Of a DNA stretch of 64,000 nucleotides, positions 32,241 to 41,475 are shown in pieces. Numbering within the stretch: position 1 is the first letter of the stretch; every line of letters starts with the position of its first letter. Origin of the DNA: Paenibacillus sp. SZ31 (GTDB taxonomy: Bacteria > Bacillota > Bacilli > Paenibacillales > Paenibacillaceae); the NCBI RefSeq assembly GCF_012912005.1, contig NZ_JABBEA010000002.1:558001-622000 (forward strand), read 5' to 3'. Below the pieces are notes generated by a model, which worked only from the letters and a program-made list of their open reading frames with translations, was not told the origin of the DNA and made no database searches. A program made the position numbers and the translations under genes.

Positions 32241-35042
32241 TCAACGTAACGCATACCCTTGTGTAACAATCTTGTACCCCGATACCGTCTGGCTGTGCCC
32301 CTCCAGCGTGTCCTTAACCCGTTCCAGCACATCGCTCTCATAGACGGAGGCACATTCAACTCCGGGCTGAACGTTCAATTCAACCGGTTCGGAGTTCAAA
32401 TTATACCAGCGAGCAATCAAATCTCCGGTTTCCTCTGCGATTTTCAGTGTAGAGAACGCCAGTGTCGAACCCTGTGTATTCCACGCCAACCATTGCTTGG
32501 ACAGAGGCAGTTCCACCTTCTGCCCATCAGCTCCAGCATGACCTTCTTGCTCAAATGTATACGCCAGTGCCCCTAGCTGCACAGTCGTCCACGGAATCGG
32601 ATACGTATAGGCAGTTGCACATGCACCTGACTGTGCCGCATCGCCTGCAAATGGAATAATCGCATATTCCACGCTTTGAGGTCCCAGACATTGAGCTTCC
32701 GGTGTTTCAAACACACCCCAGTCACCCAGTTCCGAAGAGGCGCGCAGTAGCGTAACCGCAATCGTACTGCCTTCTTTATGCTGCAAAATCTCGTATTCAT
32801 TCAGCCCTTTGTTTGCAATCATCAAGCCATGATCACCATCGGTCACATGTACAAATGCCTGCTGATGCTGTGCATTACTCGGATTCACCCATTCTTTGGC
32901 CGGTGTATTGGAGCGTTTGGCGATTTCAAAGATGGAATCCGCATAATGATCCTCTGTCACTAGTCCTGATGGAAAGATTGCGCGCAGTCGATGATCCTTG
33001 GCCTGATTGTTAAAGTCAGACTTTACCTTGACCATATTACTGCCTGCTTCCAATGTATACGTTGTCGTAATCACAAGCGGAACAGTGTTTTTAACTCGCT
33101 GCGCCTTTCGTTCTGTAAAAGGAACCATTTGGCGTTTTTCAAGTTCGAACAGTTCATCTGCTTCAGCAGGAATATCCCAGTGTAATACACTTTCCATAAC
33201 TGCCCGATACGGAGACTGCTCCATAATCCGCAGGTCTGCCTTCAGATGCTCCGTGGTCAGCGTTATTTCTCCGTCAGGCTGGCGATAGACGTATTCATTG
33301 CCGATATCACCCGTATTCTCATATGAATTCAATCCCCTGTATACCGCACCAGAGACCTTATCTTCAATCGTTGCCGTACCATTCTCTTCAACCGTCACCC
33401 GCAAATGACCATTCTCCATCATCATTCCCTGAACCTGGATGACTTCGCGCGTATCTGACACTTCAACAATCTCAGCAATCTCTGCTTGCTTCTCGACTGG
33501 AATGAGAGCATACGTCTTATAACCCAGAGAAGATACATCCACCGCCTTGAAAGTCACTCTTACTTTACGAGCCATATAAGGCTGTCGGAAACGGTCCTTC
33601 GGAAGTTCATAGCCGAAATGCGCACCCAGATCCTTGACTTCCGCCGAATACACGTGTCCATCCGAATCGACCAGCTGATACACTGGCAGTGCATCTTTTT
33701 CCACTTTCTGCGCAAGGGCTTGAGGATGAGGACCTTCTGGGAAAAATGCTTTATCCACAATCAGATCCATCTCCATGATTCCATTTCGATTCCATCCACT
33801 CGTGTTGAACACGGTAAACGGCACCGCTTCCTCTCCCCAAGCCTCAGCAGGTTGTACACGAATGGACTCAGCAATCGCCTGCGCGCTCTGGGAAACCAAT
33901 TTCTCTGCAAGTTGTCTGCTCTTGGCGAAGCGGGTCACCATCTCACGGTGAACCTCATCGACACTGCATCCGCAGATGCTATCATGCGGGTGGTTCTGCA
34001 TCAGCATCTTCCATGCATGTGTCAACAGATGATGCGGATAATCTTTTACCCCGGCTATTTGGGCCATGGCTGCCAGTGGTTCTGCTACTTTTTCAAGCAA
34101 CGTCTGCCCCTGCTGATTCATCTGTTTCAGATAAACCCTTGCGGATGCTGTATTCACCAGTGTTCCCCAACCATCCGTGTGCTGACTGCGAAGCTCGCCC
34201 TCAATGGTCGCCAGATGCTCAGGCATTTCCTTCGTAACCGCCTCAATGTAATCGTCAAAATTAGAGTGGATAAATTCCACATCAGGATACAAGGCAGTTG
34301 CCGTGCGTAAAGCCTCAGGCAGATCCGTCTGGATCGGCTGGTGATCACATCCATTCATGAACAACAGATGTGGGGTCGAGGCGAATTTCTCGGCATCCTC
34401 CAGATTTTTATCCCAATATACTTGGGCTTTCTCCGGATCAACCGGAACTTCCATCCCATTGCAGTACCAGTTCGCGAACAAAATGCCGAGCACTTCCGAA
34501 CCATCCGGCGAACGCCAGATCATCTCGGAATAGGGAGATTCATAACTGTCTGCATCAACCACGGCATTATTGAATCCGGTAGGCTTTACCCCACGCCCGA
34601 AGATCGCGTTATGAATGTCCGCCTGTTGCAGAATCTGCGGTGCCTGTCCCATATTTCCGAACGAGTCTGGGAAGTATCCCGTCTTGGATATCACACCCAA
34701 AGGTCGAGCATCACGATGACCGATGAGCAGATTACGCAAGTTGGCCTCGCTGCTGGTCAGAAACTCATCCTGTAACACATACCATGGACCAAAATGAATG
34801 CGTCCTTCACGAATATAGCGGTCGAGCCTCTCTTGCTGTTCGGGCCGAACCTGCAAATAATCTTCACGAATAATCGTCTGCCCATCCAGATGGAAATAAC
34901 GATATTCCGGGTCCTGATCAAGCGTGTCCAGCAGTTTATCCATCAGCTCAATGAGCAGTACATGATGATGTTCATAAGGCATATACCATTCGCGGTCCCA
35001 ATGGGTATGCGAGATAAGATGTGCCGTCTTTTGGGTTGTCAT
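32241..35042 (-). CDS. GH38 alpha-mannosidase
   Basis: A 933-residue cytosolic glycoside hydrolase. The N-terminus has SHTHWDREW with zinc ligands His14 and Asp16, and TGYFPDSFGNMGQAPQI contains the nucleophile Asp126. A further zinc His is in NHPHDSICGCSVDEVH. The long C-terminal beta-rich domains complete the family length. These enzymes release alpha-linked mannose by a retaining, zinc-dependent mechanism. No signal peptide, so it acts on imported oligosaccharides. AGGAGG precedes the ATG. It follows two sugar permeases and belongs with GH125 to an alpha-mannoside or N-glycan degradation operon. Confidence 0.95.
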   Translation of the reverse strand: MTTQKTAHLISHTHWDREWYMPYEHHHVLLIELMDKLLDTLDQDPEYRYFHLDGQTIIREDYLQVRPEQQERLDRYIREGRIHFGPWYVLQDEFLTSSEANLRNLLIGHRDARPLGVISKTGYFPDSFGNMGQAPQILQQADIHNAIFGRGVKPTGFNNAVVDADSYESPYSEMIWRSPDGSEVLGILFANWYCNGMEVPVDPEKAQVYWDKNLEDAEKFASTPHLLFMNGCDHQPIQTDLPEALRTATALYPDVEFIHSNFDDYIEAVTKEMPEHLATIEGELRSQHTDGWGTLVNTASARVYLKQMNQQGQTLLEKVAEPLAAMAQIAGVKDYPHHLLTHAWKMLMQNHPHDSICGCSVDEVHREMVTRFAKSRQLAEKLVSQSAQAIAESIRVQPAEAWGEEAVPFTVFNTSGWNRNGIMEMDLIVDKAFFPEGPHPQALAQKVEKDALPVYQLVDSDGHVYSAEVKDLGAHFGYELPKDRFRQPYMARKVRVTFKAVDVSSLGYKTYALIPVEKQAEIAEIVEVSDTREVIQVQGMMMENGHLRVTVEENGTATIEDKVSGAVYRGLNSYENTGDIGNEYVYRQPDGEITLTTEHLKADLRIMEQSPYRAVMESVLHWDIPAEADELFELEKRQMVPFTERKAQRVKNTVPLVITTTYTLEAGSNMVKVKSDFNNQAKDHRLRAIFPSGLVTEDHYADSIFEIAKRSNTPAKEWVNPSNAQHQQAFVHVTDGDHGLMIANKGLNEYEILQHKEGSTIAVTLLRASSELGDWGVFETPEAQCLGPQSVEYAIIPFAGDAAQSGACATAYTYPIPWTTVQLGALAYTFEQEGHAGADGQKVELPLSKQWLAWNTQGSTLAFSTLKIAEETGDLIARWYNLNSEPVELNVQPGVECASVYESDVLERVKDTLEGHSQTVSGYKIVTQGYALR

Positions 35043-35060
35043 GTTGCGTACCTCCTGTCA

Positions 35061-35885
35061 TTAACCTTTGGTTGCCCCGCCCATGCTGAAGCCCTTAGAC
35101 ATGTAGCGCTGGGAGAAGATGTACAGCACAACCGAAGGCATCGTATAAAGTAGTGAAAATGCAGCCAATCTGCCGTATTCAACCATGCCGTGGCTGCCGA
35201 AGAATTGATAAATTGTGACCGATGCCGGAAGTTTTTCCGGTGTCTGGAGCAGGATATAGGGCACGAAGAAGTTGCCCCAACTTCCCGAAAAGGTAAATAT
35301 GGCTATCGTTGCGATACCAGGTAACATCAATGGCGCCACGATTCGTCTCAAACTACTCCACACGGACGCTCCGTCAATCCATGCCGATTCTTCCAAATCG
35401 ATTGGCACTGAATCCATGAAGTTTTTCATCATCCAGATGCCGTAAGGAAGTGAGGATGCCGTCAGGAACAGCATCGTGGCAATGATGCTGTTTTGCATTT
35501 TGAAGAACAAAAACATTTGAAATACCGGAACCATCACGGCAGTAATCGGAAGAGCAGTCATGAACAGAATGGATAACAAGAAGCTTTTTTTGAATCTCAT
35601 TTCATAACGGGATAAAGGATACGCAGCAAGAACCGATACCACAACAACTAATATCGCTTGCCCTCCCGACAGAATCAGGCCTACACCGAATGAACGAAGA
35701 TTGCTCGAATCCCCGAGCACATCCTTGAAATTTTGAATGGTCCAGGTACTGGGCATTTTGATACCCTGTTGCGCGTTCGGGTCAAATGAAGCCAGAATGA
35801 TCCAGAGCAGCGGCAATAAAAAACAGAGCCCTAGAAAGACTAGAATCCCGTACTGGATTTTGCGTTGAAGCCCATGTTTGACCAT
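35061..35885 (-). CDS. Carbohydrate ABC transporter permease (MalG-type)
   Basis: A 274-residue membrane protein with six hydrophobic segments. SFDPNAQQGIKMPSTWTIQN and the EAA loop ESAWIDGASVWSSLRRIVAPL mark the MalG-type carbohydrate uptake permeases (CUT1). It pairs with the permease 22 bp upstream. AAGGAGG precedes the ATG. An ATPase is missing from the operon, as is usual in Firmicutes where a shared MsmX-type ATPase serves many CUT1 systems. Confidence 0.93.
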   Translation of the reverse strand: MVKHGLQRKIQYGILVFLGLCFLLPLLWIILASFDPNAQQGIKMPSTWTIQNFKDVLGDSSNLRSFGVGLILSGGQAILVVVVSVLAAYPLSRYEMRFKKSFLLSILFMTALPITAVMVPVFQMFLFFKMQNSIIATMLFLTASSLPYGIWMMKNFMDSVPIDLEESAWIDGASVWSSLRRIVAPLMLPGIATIAIFTFSGSWGNFFVPYILLQTPEKLPASVTIYQFFGSHGMVEYGRLAAFSLLYTMPSVVLYIFSQRYMSKGFSMGGATKG

Positions 35886-35907
35886 AGGGATCGAACCTCC
35901 TTCATGG

Positions 35908-36774
35908 TTACACTTTCACTTTCATGGATCGCATGTAGAACAGGCTGGCGATAATACCAATGAACAACAGAACCAACGAGATGGCTGTGCCGTATCCAAA
36001 CTGATAGTTCACAAAGGCCTGGTTATACATGAAGATCGGCAAGGTTTGTGTCGAAGTACCCGGGCCACCACCGGTCATCGTATAGATCAGTGTGAACACA
36101 CCCAGTGTCTGTAGGGTGACCAACATCATGTTGGTCACGATAGACCCTTTTACCATTGGAATTGTAATGTGTCTGACAATCTGGAACCCGGTGGCACTGT
36201 CAATAATGGCAGCTTCTTCGACTTCCTTCGGGATATCATCCAGTGCCGACTGATAGACCATCATTGAAAAGGCTGTGCCGTGCCAGATATTCGCGATAAT
36301 GACACTAACCATAGGGAAACTGAACAACCATGAGATGGGATTCGCACCAAACCAGCCGAGGATCTGATTCAATGAACCATTGTCACTGAAAAAGGCCACC
36401 ATACAGAATGCCACGACAATCTCGGGTGTCACCCAACCGGCAATGACGATGATGCCAATGACCCGGCGGAACGTCACATTTTTCTCCTTCATTAGAAGAG
36501 CTAGAATGAATCCAAGCAATACCTGACCAATCACTGCGGAGAAGATGAGAAAGACCAGCGTGCGCCAGACACTAATCCGGAAGTCCGGATCATGGAACAT
36601 ATTAATGAAATTCTGGAATCCGACAAACTCCAAACTCTTGGCTGCCGCACCGGTCAGAGCCATATTCGTAAAGGCAAAGCAGATCGTCAGAATGATGGGA
36701 ACAATGAAAAACACAAGTAATAACAGTACGGAAGGCATTAGAAACAGAAATGAGCCTGGTGCTTTCCTTTTCAT
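35908..36774 (-). CDS. Carbohydrate ABC transporter permease (MalF-type)
   Basis: A 288-residue protein with six membrane segments and the EAA loop VEEAAIIDSATGFQIVRHITIPM. The start MKRKAPGSFLFLMPSVLLLL is typical of MalF/UgpA permeases. It forms the membrane channel with the MalG-type partner. It lies 67 bp after the binding protein gene. Its likely cargo is an alpha-mannoside, judged by the neighbouring mannosidases. Confidence 0.93.
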   Translation of the reverse strand: MKRKAPGSFLFLMPSVLLLLVFFIVPIILTICFAFTNMALTGAAAKSLEFVGFQNFINMFHDPDFRISVWRTLVFLIFSAVIGQVLLGFILALLMKEKNVTFRRVIGIIVIAGWVTPEIVVAFCMVAFFSDNGSLNQILGWFGANPISWLFSFPMVSVIIANIWHGTAFSMMVYQSALDDIPKEVEEAAIIDSATGFQIVRHITIPMVKGSIVTNMMLVTLQTLGVFTLIYTMTGGGPGTSTQTLPIFMYNQAFVNYQFGYGTAISLVLLFIGIIASLFYMRSMKVKV

Positions 36775-36841
36775 AAGTCACTCTCCATTCGAACCGGAAA
36801 AAGGGGAGATTGTGCCTCCCCCTCCGAATATATCGATATCC

Positions 36842-38221
36842 TTATTTCTCTTCGATGCTGTCGGCGCCAAGGGAACGGGATACGTTGTCCTTCAATTGCG
36901 TAACTCCCTCTTCTGGCGTCAGCTTGCCAGAGGCAATACTCTCAACAATGCTTTGCAATTGTGCGGATACCGCTGCATATTGATCATTCGCTGGACGGAA
37001 GTGGGCCACATTCAAGAGTTCCTGTGCTTCTTTGGTATATGGACGATCCGTATAACCTTCAACTTCTGTGGAATCATTACGTGGGCTGAGGCTACCTTCC
37101 GCTACTACGCGTGCAGTCGCATTTTCCTTATTCATTAGAAACTCGATAAATTTCCAAGCTGCTTCCTTGTTCTTCGCTTGTGCAGGAACCGACCAAGCCC
37201 ATCCTCCAGACATCGTAGTTGCTCCAGGTTCTTCCCCATTTTGTGTCGGGAATGGTGCAAAGCCTATTTTCTCTTCAACGTTGGCGATTGGAGCAGCACC
37301 GTTCTCGGCCCATGTCGAACCTGCCCAGCTACCATCTACAGCCATCGCTAGTTTGTCTTGTGGGAACTGTTGCTGGAATGCAATACTGCCAGCTTGTCCA
37401 TTCAAGGCCACCTGCATGGTTGGACCTGTTTTATCCGTGTTAAACACTTGATCTATGAATTTGAAGGAATCCAGCAGCCCCGGGCTGTTAACCACCCATT
37501 TCTTGCTGGTGTCGTTATACAGTGTATCTGCTGTACCATAAAGCAGCATTTCCAGCGTTTGCATGGTCACACCCTCACCGTTTGCTTTGCCCACGATCAT
37601 ATTAAGTGGCGTCACACCCGGCAGTTTTTGCTTGATGGTACGTGCTGCTTCGAGTACTTCTGCCCAACTTGCAGGTTTGAACGGAACTTCAAGTCCCGCC
37701 TGTTGAAACAGTTCCTTGTTGTACCAGATTCCGCGTGTATCCGAGGTAGCCGGAACGCCATACACCTTGCCGTCTTCACCGGTAACCCCTGCCTTCAGGT
37801 TGTCGATGATGTGTTCTTCCCAATCGGACCATCCCTGAACCTGTGAATCCAGTGGCTCCAGATATCCCGCAGCAGCATCGGATTTGATGATGGATGTATC
37901 TTCGGCAATGACATCAGGTGCCGTATCCGGAGATTTCATCTGCAAAACCATTTTGGACGTATAATCACCCTCACTAGCCAATACAGGCGCAATGTTGATT
38001 TTGATATCCGGGTTTTCTTTCTCAAATTGATCCACCAAACCTGATTGGAAAAACTTCGTAAGTGTATCTTCAGATCCTGAAGAACGGAACGATACAGTTA
38101 CTTCCTTCTTGCCATCACTGGTTGTGCCTGTGCTTGAGCTTCCGCCCGAACAGGCTGTAGTAAGAATGAGCAAGGATGTCATAACTGCTGCTACCGGCAT
38201 TTTCAATGATATTTTTCTCAT
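36842..38221 (-). CDS. Carbohydrate ABC transporter substrate-binding lipoprotein
   Basis: A 459-residue lipoprotein. The signal peptide ends LTTAC with lipidated Cys24, then a Ser/Gly-rich linker. The mature part is the SBP_bac_1 fold: EVTVSFRSSGSEDTLTKFFQ, VPATSDTRGIWYNKELFQQAG and SGGWAWSVPAQAKNKEAAWKF. It captures an oligosaccharide outside the membrane. GAGGAGAG precedes the ATG. It follows GH125 by 79 bp. Confidence 0.94.
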   Translation of the reverse strand: MRKISLKMPVAAVMTSLLILTTACSGGSSSTGTTSDGKKEVTVSFRSSGSEDTLTKFFQSGLVDQFEKENPDIKINIAPVLASEGDYTSKMVLQMKSPDTAPDVIAEDTSIIKSDAAAGYLEPLDSQVQGWSDWEEHIIDNLKAGVTGEDGKVYGVPATSDTRGIWYNKELFQQAGLEVPFKPASWAEVLEAARTIKQKLPGVTPLNMIVGKANGEGVTMQTLEMLLYGTADTLYNDTSKKWVVNSPGLLDSFKFIDQVFNTDKTGPTMQVALNGQAGSIAFQQQFPQDKLAMAVDGSWAGSTWAENGAAPIANVEEKIGFAPFPTQNGEEPGATTMSGGWAWSVPAQAKNKEAAWKFIEFLMNKENATARVVAEGSLSPRNDSTEVEGYTDRPYTKEAQELLNVAHFRPANDQYAAVSAQLQSIVESIASGKLTPEEGVTQLKDNVSRSLGADSIEEK

Positions 38222-38300
38222 GATTCGCTCTCCTCTTGTCGGAATTCAACGAACTCCGAACGTTATGATGTACTCGCAGGCTATCTCTTGCTTTCCTATC

Positions 38301-39602
38301 CTATTTCTGTACGCGGAATCCGCAATAATCCATCATCAGTTCACTAAAGAGCATGTTGGACCATGAAAACCATGGACGTGTATATTCATCTGGATTGTTG
38401 GCCGAAAAACCTTCATGGGTCAGTCCGGTATCCGCATCCGTCTTATGGATGAGCTGAAGCAATCTTAGTTTCTCATTGCGATCCTCTGTAGTTAGCCCCT
38501 GCATCGATAAAGCGATATGCCAGATGTACCCTTCCGGTGTATGCGGACTACCGATTCCAGCAGCAGCTGTTCCCTCATAAAAATACGGGTTGTGCGTGGA
38601 TAAAATGAAACGGCGTGTATTCTGATACACCTTGTCATTCTCATCTACATATCCGAGATAAGGTAAAGACAGCAGGCTCGGCACATTGGCATCATCCATC
38701 AGATTGTAATTGCCCTTCCCATCCGTTTCGTACGCATATATGGTTCCATATTCCGGATGTTCAAAGGTGCCATAATCCTGAATACCTTTGTTGATCTGTT
38801 CCTCCAACTGCTTAGCATTCGCTGCCAACGATTCATCCTCGAGCACAGCTTCAGCAATTTCTTGTAGATATCGAAGCGCCACAACGGCGAACATATTGGA
38901 TGGAATCAGATAACCATATTCACAACGATCGTCGCTGGGACGGAATCCCGACCAGGTCATGCCTGTATAGGCTGTTTCAGTACCTCGTCCTTCACGGCTG
39001 AGCGTATCGGTCTCGGGAGCATCCAGACGTTGGAACGTGTAGGGTGATTTCGTCTCATGATGTTGCTCCACTTGCCATAACTGCATGATGATCTGGGCTG
39101 CTTTGCGGAACGTATCATTGAATTGAGTTGTTCTTCCCGTGTTCTTCCACAAGAGATAACTGAGCTGAATCGGATAAGCCAGAGAGTCGATCTCATACTT
39201 CCGTTCCCAGATCCAATCATTCATCTGCGTCAGGTCTTCCTGATGTCCTTTTCCACTCTCCGTCTCATTAAAAGCGTTTGCATAAGGGTCCAGGAGAATA
39301 TAATTCAATTGACGTTCAACCAGTCCAGCGATCATGTCCGCGATATCTTCATCCTCTGAAGCGAGAACCAGATAAGGTCTGACCTGAGCGGCAGAATCAC
39401 GTAACCACATGGCAGGGATATCTCCCGTAATCACAAAAGTTGTTCCATCTTCTTTGCGCTGAATCGTGGTCAGCATCGTATTGGTAAAACAATTTTTGAA
39501 CATTTGGTTAAGTTCCGGATAATCCGGCATACGTTTGTTAACCTGATCAATCATGTCGTATATCGAGGGGGAAATGTCTTGATCATCTCTGGGTGTCAGC
39601 AT
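38301..39602 (-). CDS. GH125 exo-alpha-1,6-mannosidase
   Basis: A 433-residue cytosolic protein matching GH125 (former DUF1237): FVITGDIPAMWLRDSAAQVRPY near residue 55, YANAFNETESGKGHQEDLTQ, WERKYEIDSLAYPIQLSY, and EGYIWHIALSMQGLT near the end. Family members are metal-independent inverting alpha-mannosidases, several acting on alpha-1,6-linked mannose. AAGGAGG lies upstream of the ATG and a consensus promoter at 39645-39673. It is the first structural gene of the mannoside operon and complements GH38, which handles other linkages. Confidence 0.94.
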   Translation of the reverse strand: MLTPRDDQDISPSIYDMIDQVNKRMPDYPELNQMFKNCFTNTMLTTIQRKEDGTTFVITGDIPAMWLRDSAAQVRPYLVLASEDEDIADMIAGLVERQLNYILLDPYANAFNETESGKGHQEDLTQMNDWIWERKYEIDSLAYPIQLSYLLWKNTGRTTQFNDTFRKAAQIIMQLWQVEQHHETKSPYTFQRLDAPETDTLSREGRGTETAYTGMTWSGFRPSDDRCEYGYLIPSNMFAVVALRYLQEIAEAVLEDESLAANAKQLEEQINKGIQDYGTFEHPEYGTIYAYETDGKGNYNLMDDANVPSLLSLPYLGYVDENDKVYQNTRRFILSTHNPYFYEGTAAAGIGSPHTPEGYIWHIALSMQGLTTEDRNEKLRLLQLIHKTDADTGLTHEGFSANNPDEYTRPWFSWSNMLFSELMMDYCGFRVQK

Positions 39603-39644
39603 GTTGTCCTCCTTATGTAATCCAGTTTGTTAACCGCTTTCATC

Positions 39645-39673
39645 ATCCTAAAACGAATATAATGTTATGTCAA
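39645..39673 (-). promoter_or_regulatory. Sigma-A type promoter of the mannoside operon
   Basis: On the minus strand TTGACA (39673-39668) and TAGGAT (39650-39645) are separated by 17 bp. The transcript would begin about 35 bases before the GH125 start. A CATGTTAT element, also present near the regulator promoter, lies about 20 bp upstream of the -35. Confidence 0.65.
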
Positions 39674-39762
39674 TATATTTATTTGTATATTAGCATGTTA
39701 TTTTAATTTAAAGACACTAAATAATATACCATTTGAAGCAATTATCCCCTTTTTATCCACAC

Positions 39763-39789
39763 AAAAAGAGACCTCGTTTACACGAAGCC
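39763..39789 (-). terminator. Terminator of GntR-LacI regulator gene
   Basis: On the minus strand GGCTTCGT-GTAA-ACGAGGTC forms an 8-bp stem including two G-U pairs, followed by TCTCTTTTTG. It lies 34 bp after the regulator stop codon, separating it from the mannoside operon promoter. Confidence 0.55.
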
Positions 39790-39822
39790 CCTGATTAACA
39801 CAATGAATATTAAGTTGCTATA

Positions 39823-40986
39823 TTAACCCTTTTGTTTCACCATACTCGTTGATTCCCCCTTCACCAATCGGGCAGGAAGAACGACTCTGTTCACTGCAAT
39901 TTCGTTGTTCTGCATACTTTGAAGCACCATCTCAAATGCCTGTTTTCCCATATCAAACTGGCTTTGTCTCATATGTGTTACACGGCTGCCTTCGGCAGCG
40001 TTCGGACTATCAAAGCAAATGATGGACACATCTTCCGGAATTCTCAGGCCAAGCCGATCTGCTGCCTGTTCTGCAAGTAAAGCAATATGATACTCTGCAG
40101 CAAAGAGTGCGGTAATCTGCGGGTATTTCTGTAAATGTTCCACCAGTGTCTCCACATCACGTACCTCGACTTGAGGATCGAACACATTGGGCAATGTCGA
40201 AAGAAAAGATTCTAACCACAGTTCCCTGTTTACCAGAACTCCTTGATCATTGTGAGCTTCAATAATGCCTTCAATTCGTTCTTCGATCGGTGTGGTGTTC
40301 GCCGGAGGCTGTGTCAGAAAAGCGATGTGGCGGTGACCAAGGTCGAACAGATAATTTGTTCCTTCTCTCGCTGCACCTACGTTATCCGTACTGACAGATG
40401 AAGCCGGAATGCCTTTCAAATACCGATCAATCAGGACAAACGGGAATTTGTTAACGACCAGTTTAAGAATCTCATCGCTGAAGTATTCTCCCTGTGCCGG
40501 GAAGATAATTAATCCGTCTACACCCAGTTCCAGCAGTTCCTGAATGCTCTGTTCCTCCTGCTCCGGTATCCCGAAGGATCTTCTAAGTACGAGAAAACAA
40601 TCATGCTCTCGCGAAGCTTCTTCCATCCCATATAACAGTTCTGTACCATACATATCACTGAAATTAGTAATGACCAGACCAATGAGCAGCTTCTTCTCTG
40701 GATCTTTAACCGAAGCACGCGGAGCAGATTTGTTAGGTCTTTCCTGTAACATATCTGCCGTATCAGCTACAAAAGAACCCCGTCCCGGCTGACGAACAAT
40801 CAATTGTTCACTCGCCAACATCTCAAGCGCTTTTTTCGTCGTAATCCGGCTAACTCCGAATTCATCACATAATTCCTTTTCCGAAGGAACACGCTCACCC
40901 ACTTGATATTGATGAAGCTGTATCCGTTCACGCAAGGATTCAAAGATCTGTTCATACATCGGCTTGGATGCCGAGTCTTTCCCCAA
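39823..40986 (-). CDS. GntR-type DNA-binding/LacI-type sensor hybrid regulator (AraR-like)
   Basis: From a TTG at 40986 (GGAGGTG six bases upstream) the protein has 387 residues. Residues 10-75 are a GntR winged helix: PMYEQIFESLRERI, VPSEKELCDEFGVSRITTKK. Residues about 100-385 form a LacI/periplasmic-binding sensor (LIGLVITNFSDMYGTELLYG, IIFPAQGEYFSDEI, VSTDNVGAAREGTNYLFDLG, EDVSIICFDSP). This domain fusion is that of AraR. It probably represses the GH125-ABC-GH38 operon and is relieved by a mannose-containing ligand. It lies upstream on the same strand, with its own terminator. Confidence 0.93.
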   Translation of the reverse strand: MGKDSASKPMYEQIFESLRERIQLHQYQVGERVPSEKELCDEFGVSRITTKKALEMLASEQLIVRQPGRGSFVADTADMLQERPNKSAPRASVKDPEKKLLIGLVITNFSDMYGTELLYGMEEASREHDCFLVLRRSFGIPEQEEQSIQELLELGVDGLIIFPAQGEYFSDEILKLVVNKFPFVLIDRYLKGIPASSVSTDNVGAAREGTNYLFDLGHRHIAFLTQPPANTTPIEERIEGIIEAHNDQGVLVNRELWLESFLSTLPNVFDPQVEVRDVETLVEHLQKYPQITALFAAEYHIALLAEQAADRLGLRIPEDVSIICFDSPNAAEGSRVTHMRQSQFDMGKQAFEMVLQSMQNNEIAVNRVVLPARLVKGESTSMVKQKG

Positions 40987-41033
40987 TACAAGCACCTCCA
41001 TAAATACCCATACTTCTCATGTTCTACATCCTA

Positions 41034-41049
41034 ATATATCATGTTATAT
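41034..41049. promoter_or_regulatory. Dyad upstream of the GntR-LacI regulator
   Basis: ATATATCATGTTATAT is symmetric except for one position per arm. The CATGTTAT part recurs at 39694-39701 above the GH125 promoter. Such a shared site could be the operator of this regulator. Confidence 0.4.
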
Positions 41050-41095
41050 CATTAATGTGAAGAAAGAGACGACTCACCTTCTGTCATATGAGCGC

Positions 41096-41124
41096 AAAAG
41101 AAAAAGCATCCCCATGGAATGCTT
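41096..41124 (-). terminator. Intrinsic terminator of cse60
   Basis: On the minus strand AAGCATTCC-ATG-GGGATGCTT forms a 9-bp stem with one G-U pair, followed by TTTCTTTT. It lies 26 bp after the cse60 stop. Confidence 0.75.
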
Positions 41125-41149
41125 CATTTTCTAAAGTTCATGATTAAAT

Positions 41150-41332
41150 TTATTTGGCGTACATAACCATAGCCGAGAAATGATTTATAACATAACCACC
41201 GTTAGAAACGACTACTTGAGAATACTTGATATCCACTACATTTACAGTATTGATCCCATTTAAAAATTCATTCATTTCTTTCTCCAACTCTACAGTACTT
41301 GCATTTTCAAATATTTTCACTTGTGTTCTCAT
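41150..41332 (-). CDS. cse60: Sporulation protein Cse60
   Basis: A 60-residue protein whose length and pattern match Cse60: short N-terminal strand (TQVKIFE), a helix (ELEKEMNEFLNGI), then VVDIKYSQVV and the C-terminal FSAMVMYAK, corresponding to the conserved DIKY...FSAMIIY of the family. Cse60 is a sporulation-specific small protein of unknown biochemical role in Bacillus. GGGAG precedes the ATG. It supports assignment of the window to a spore-forming species. Confidence 0.85.
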   Translation of the reverse strand: MRTQVKIFENASTVELEKEMNEFLNGINTVNVVDIKYSQVVVSNGGYVINHFSAMVMYAK

Positions 41333-41475
41333 CGTTCATCTCCCTATCCATCTGATAATGACTTAAGGGATATTATACGTCTTCGAGGCATTTAGGTCGC
41401 ATATCAAACTGTCGTACGCCCATCAACCCTTGTGGAACCTTGTATTTTCTAACTTCTTTTAGACTCCGTTATCAA

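Noticed and set aside
33486..34310. 274-codon plus-strand frame
   Set aside because: Antisense to the GH38 gene, which has intact catalytic and zinc residues.
39625..39645. TGTTAACCGCTTTCA as a catabolite-responsive element before GH125
   Set aside because: The left arm is one base out of register with the cre consensus, so the match is poor.
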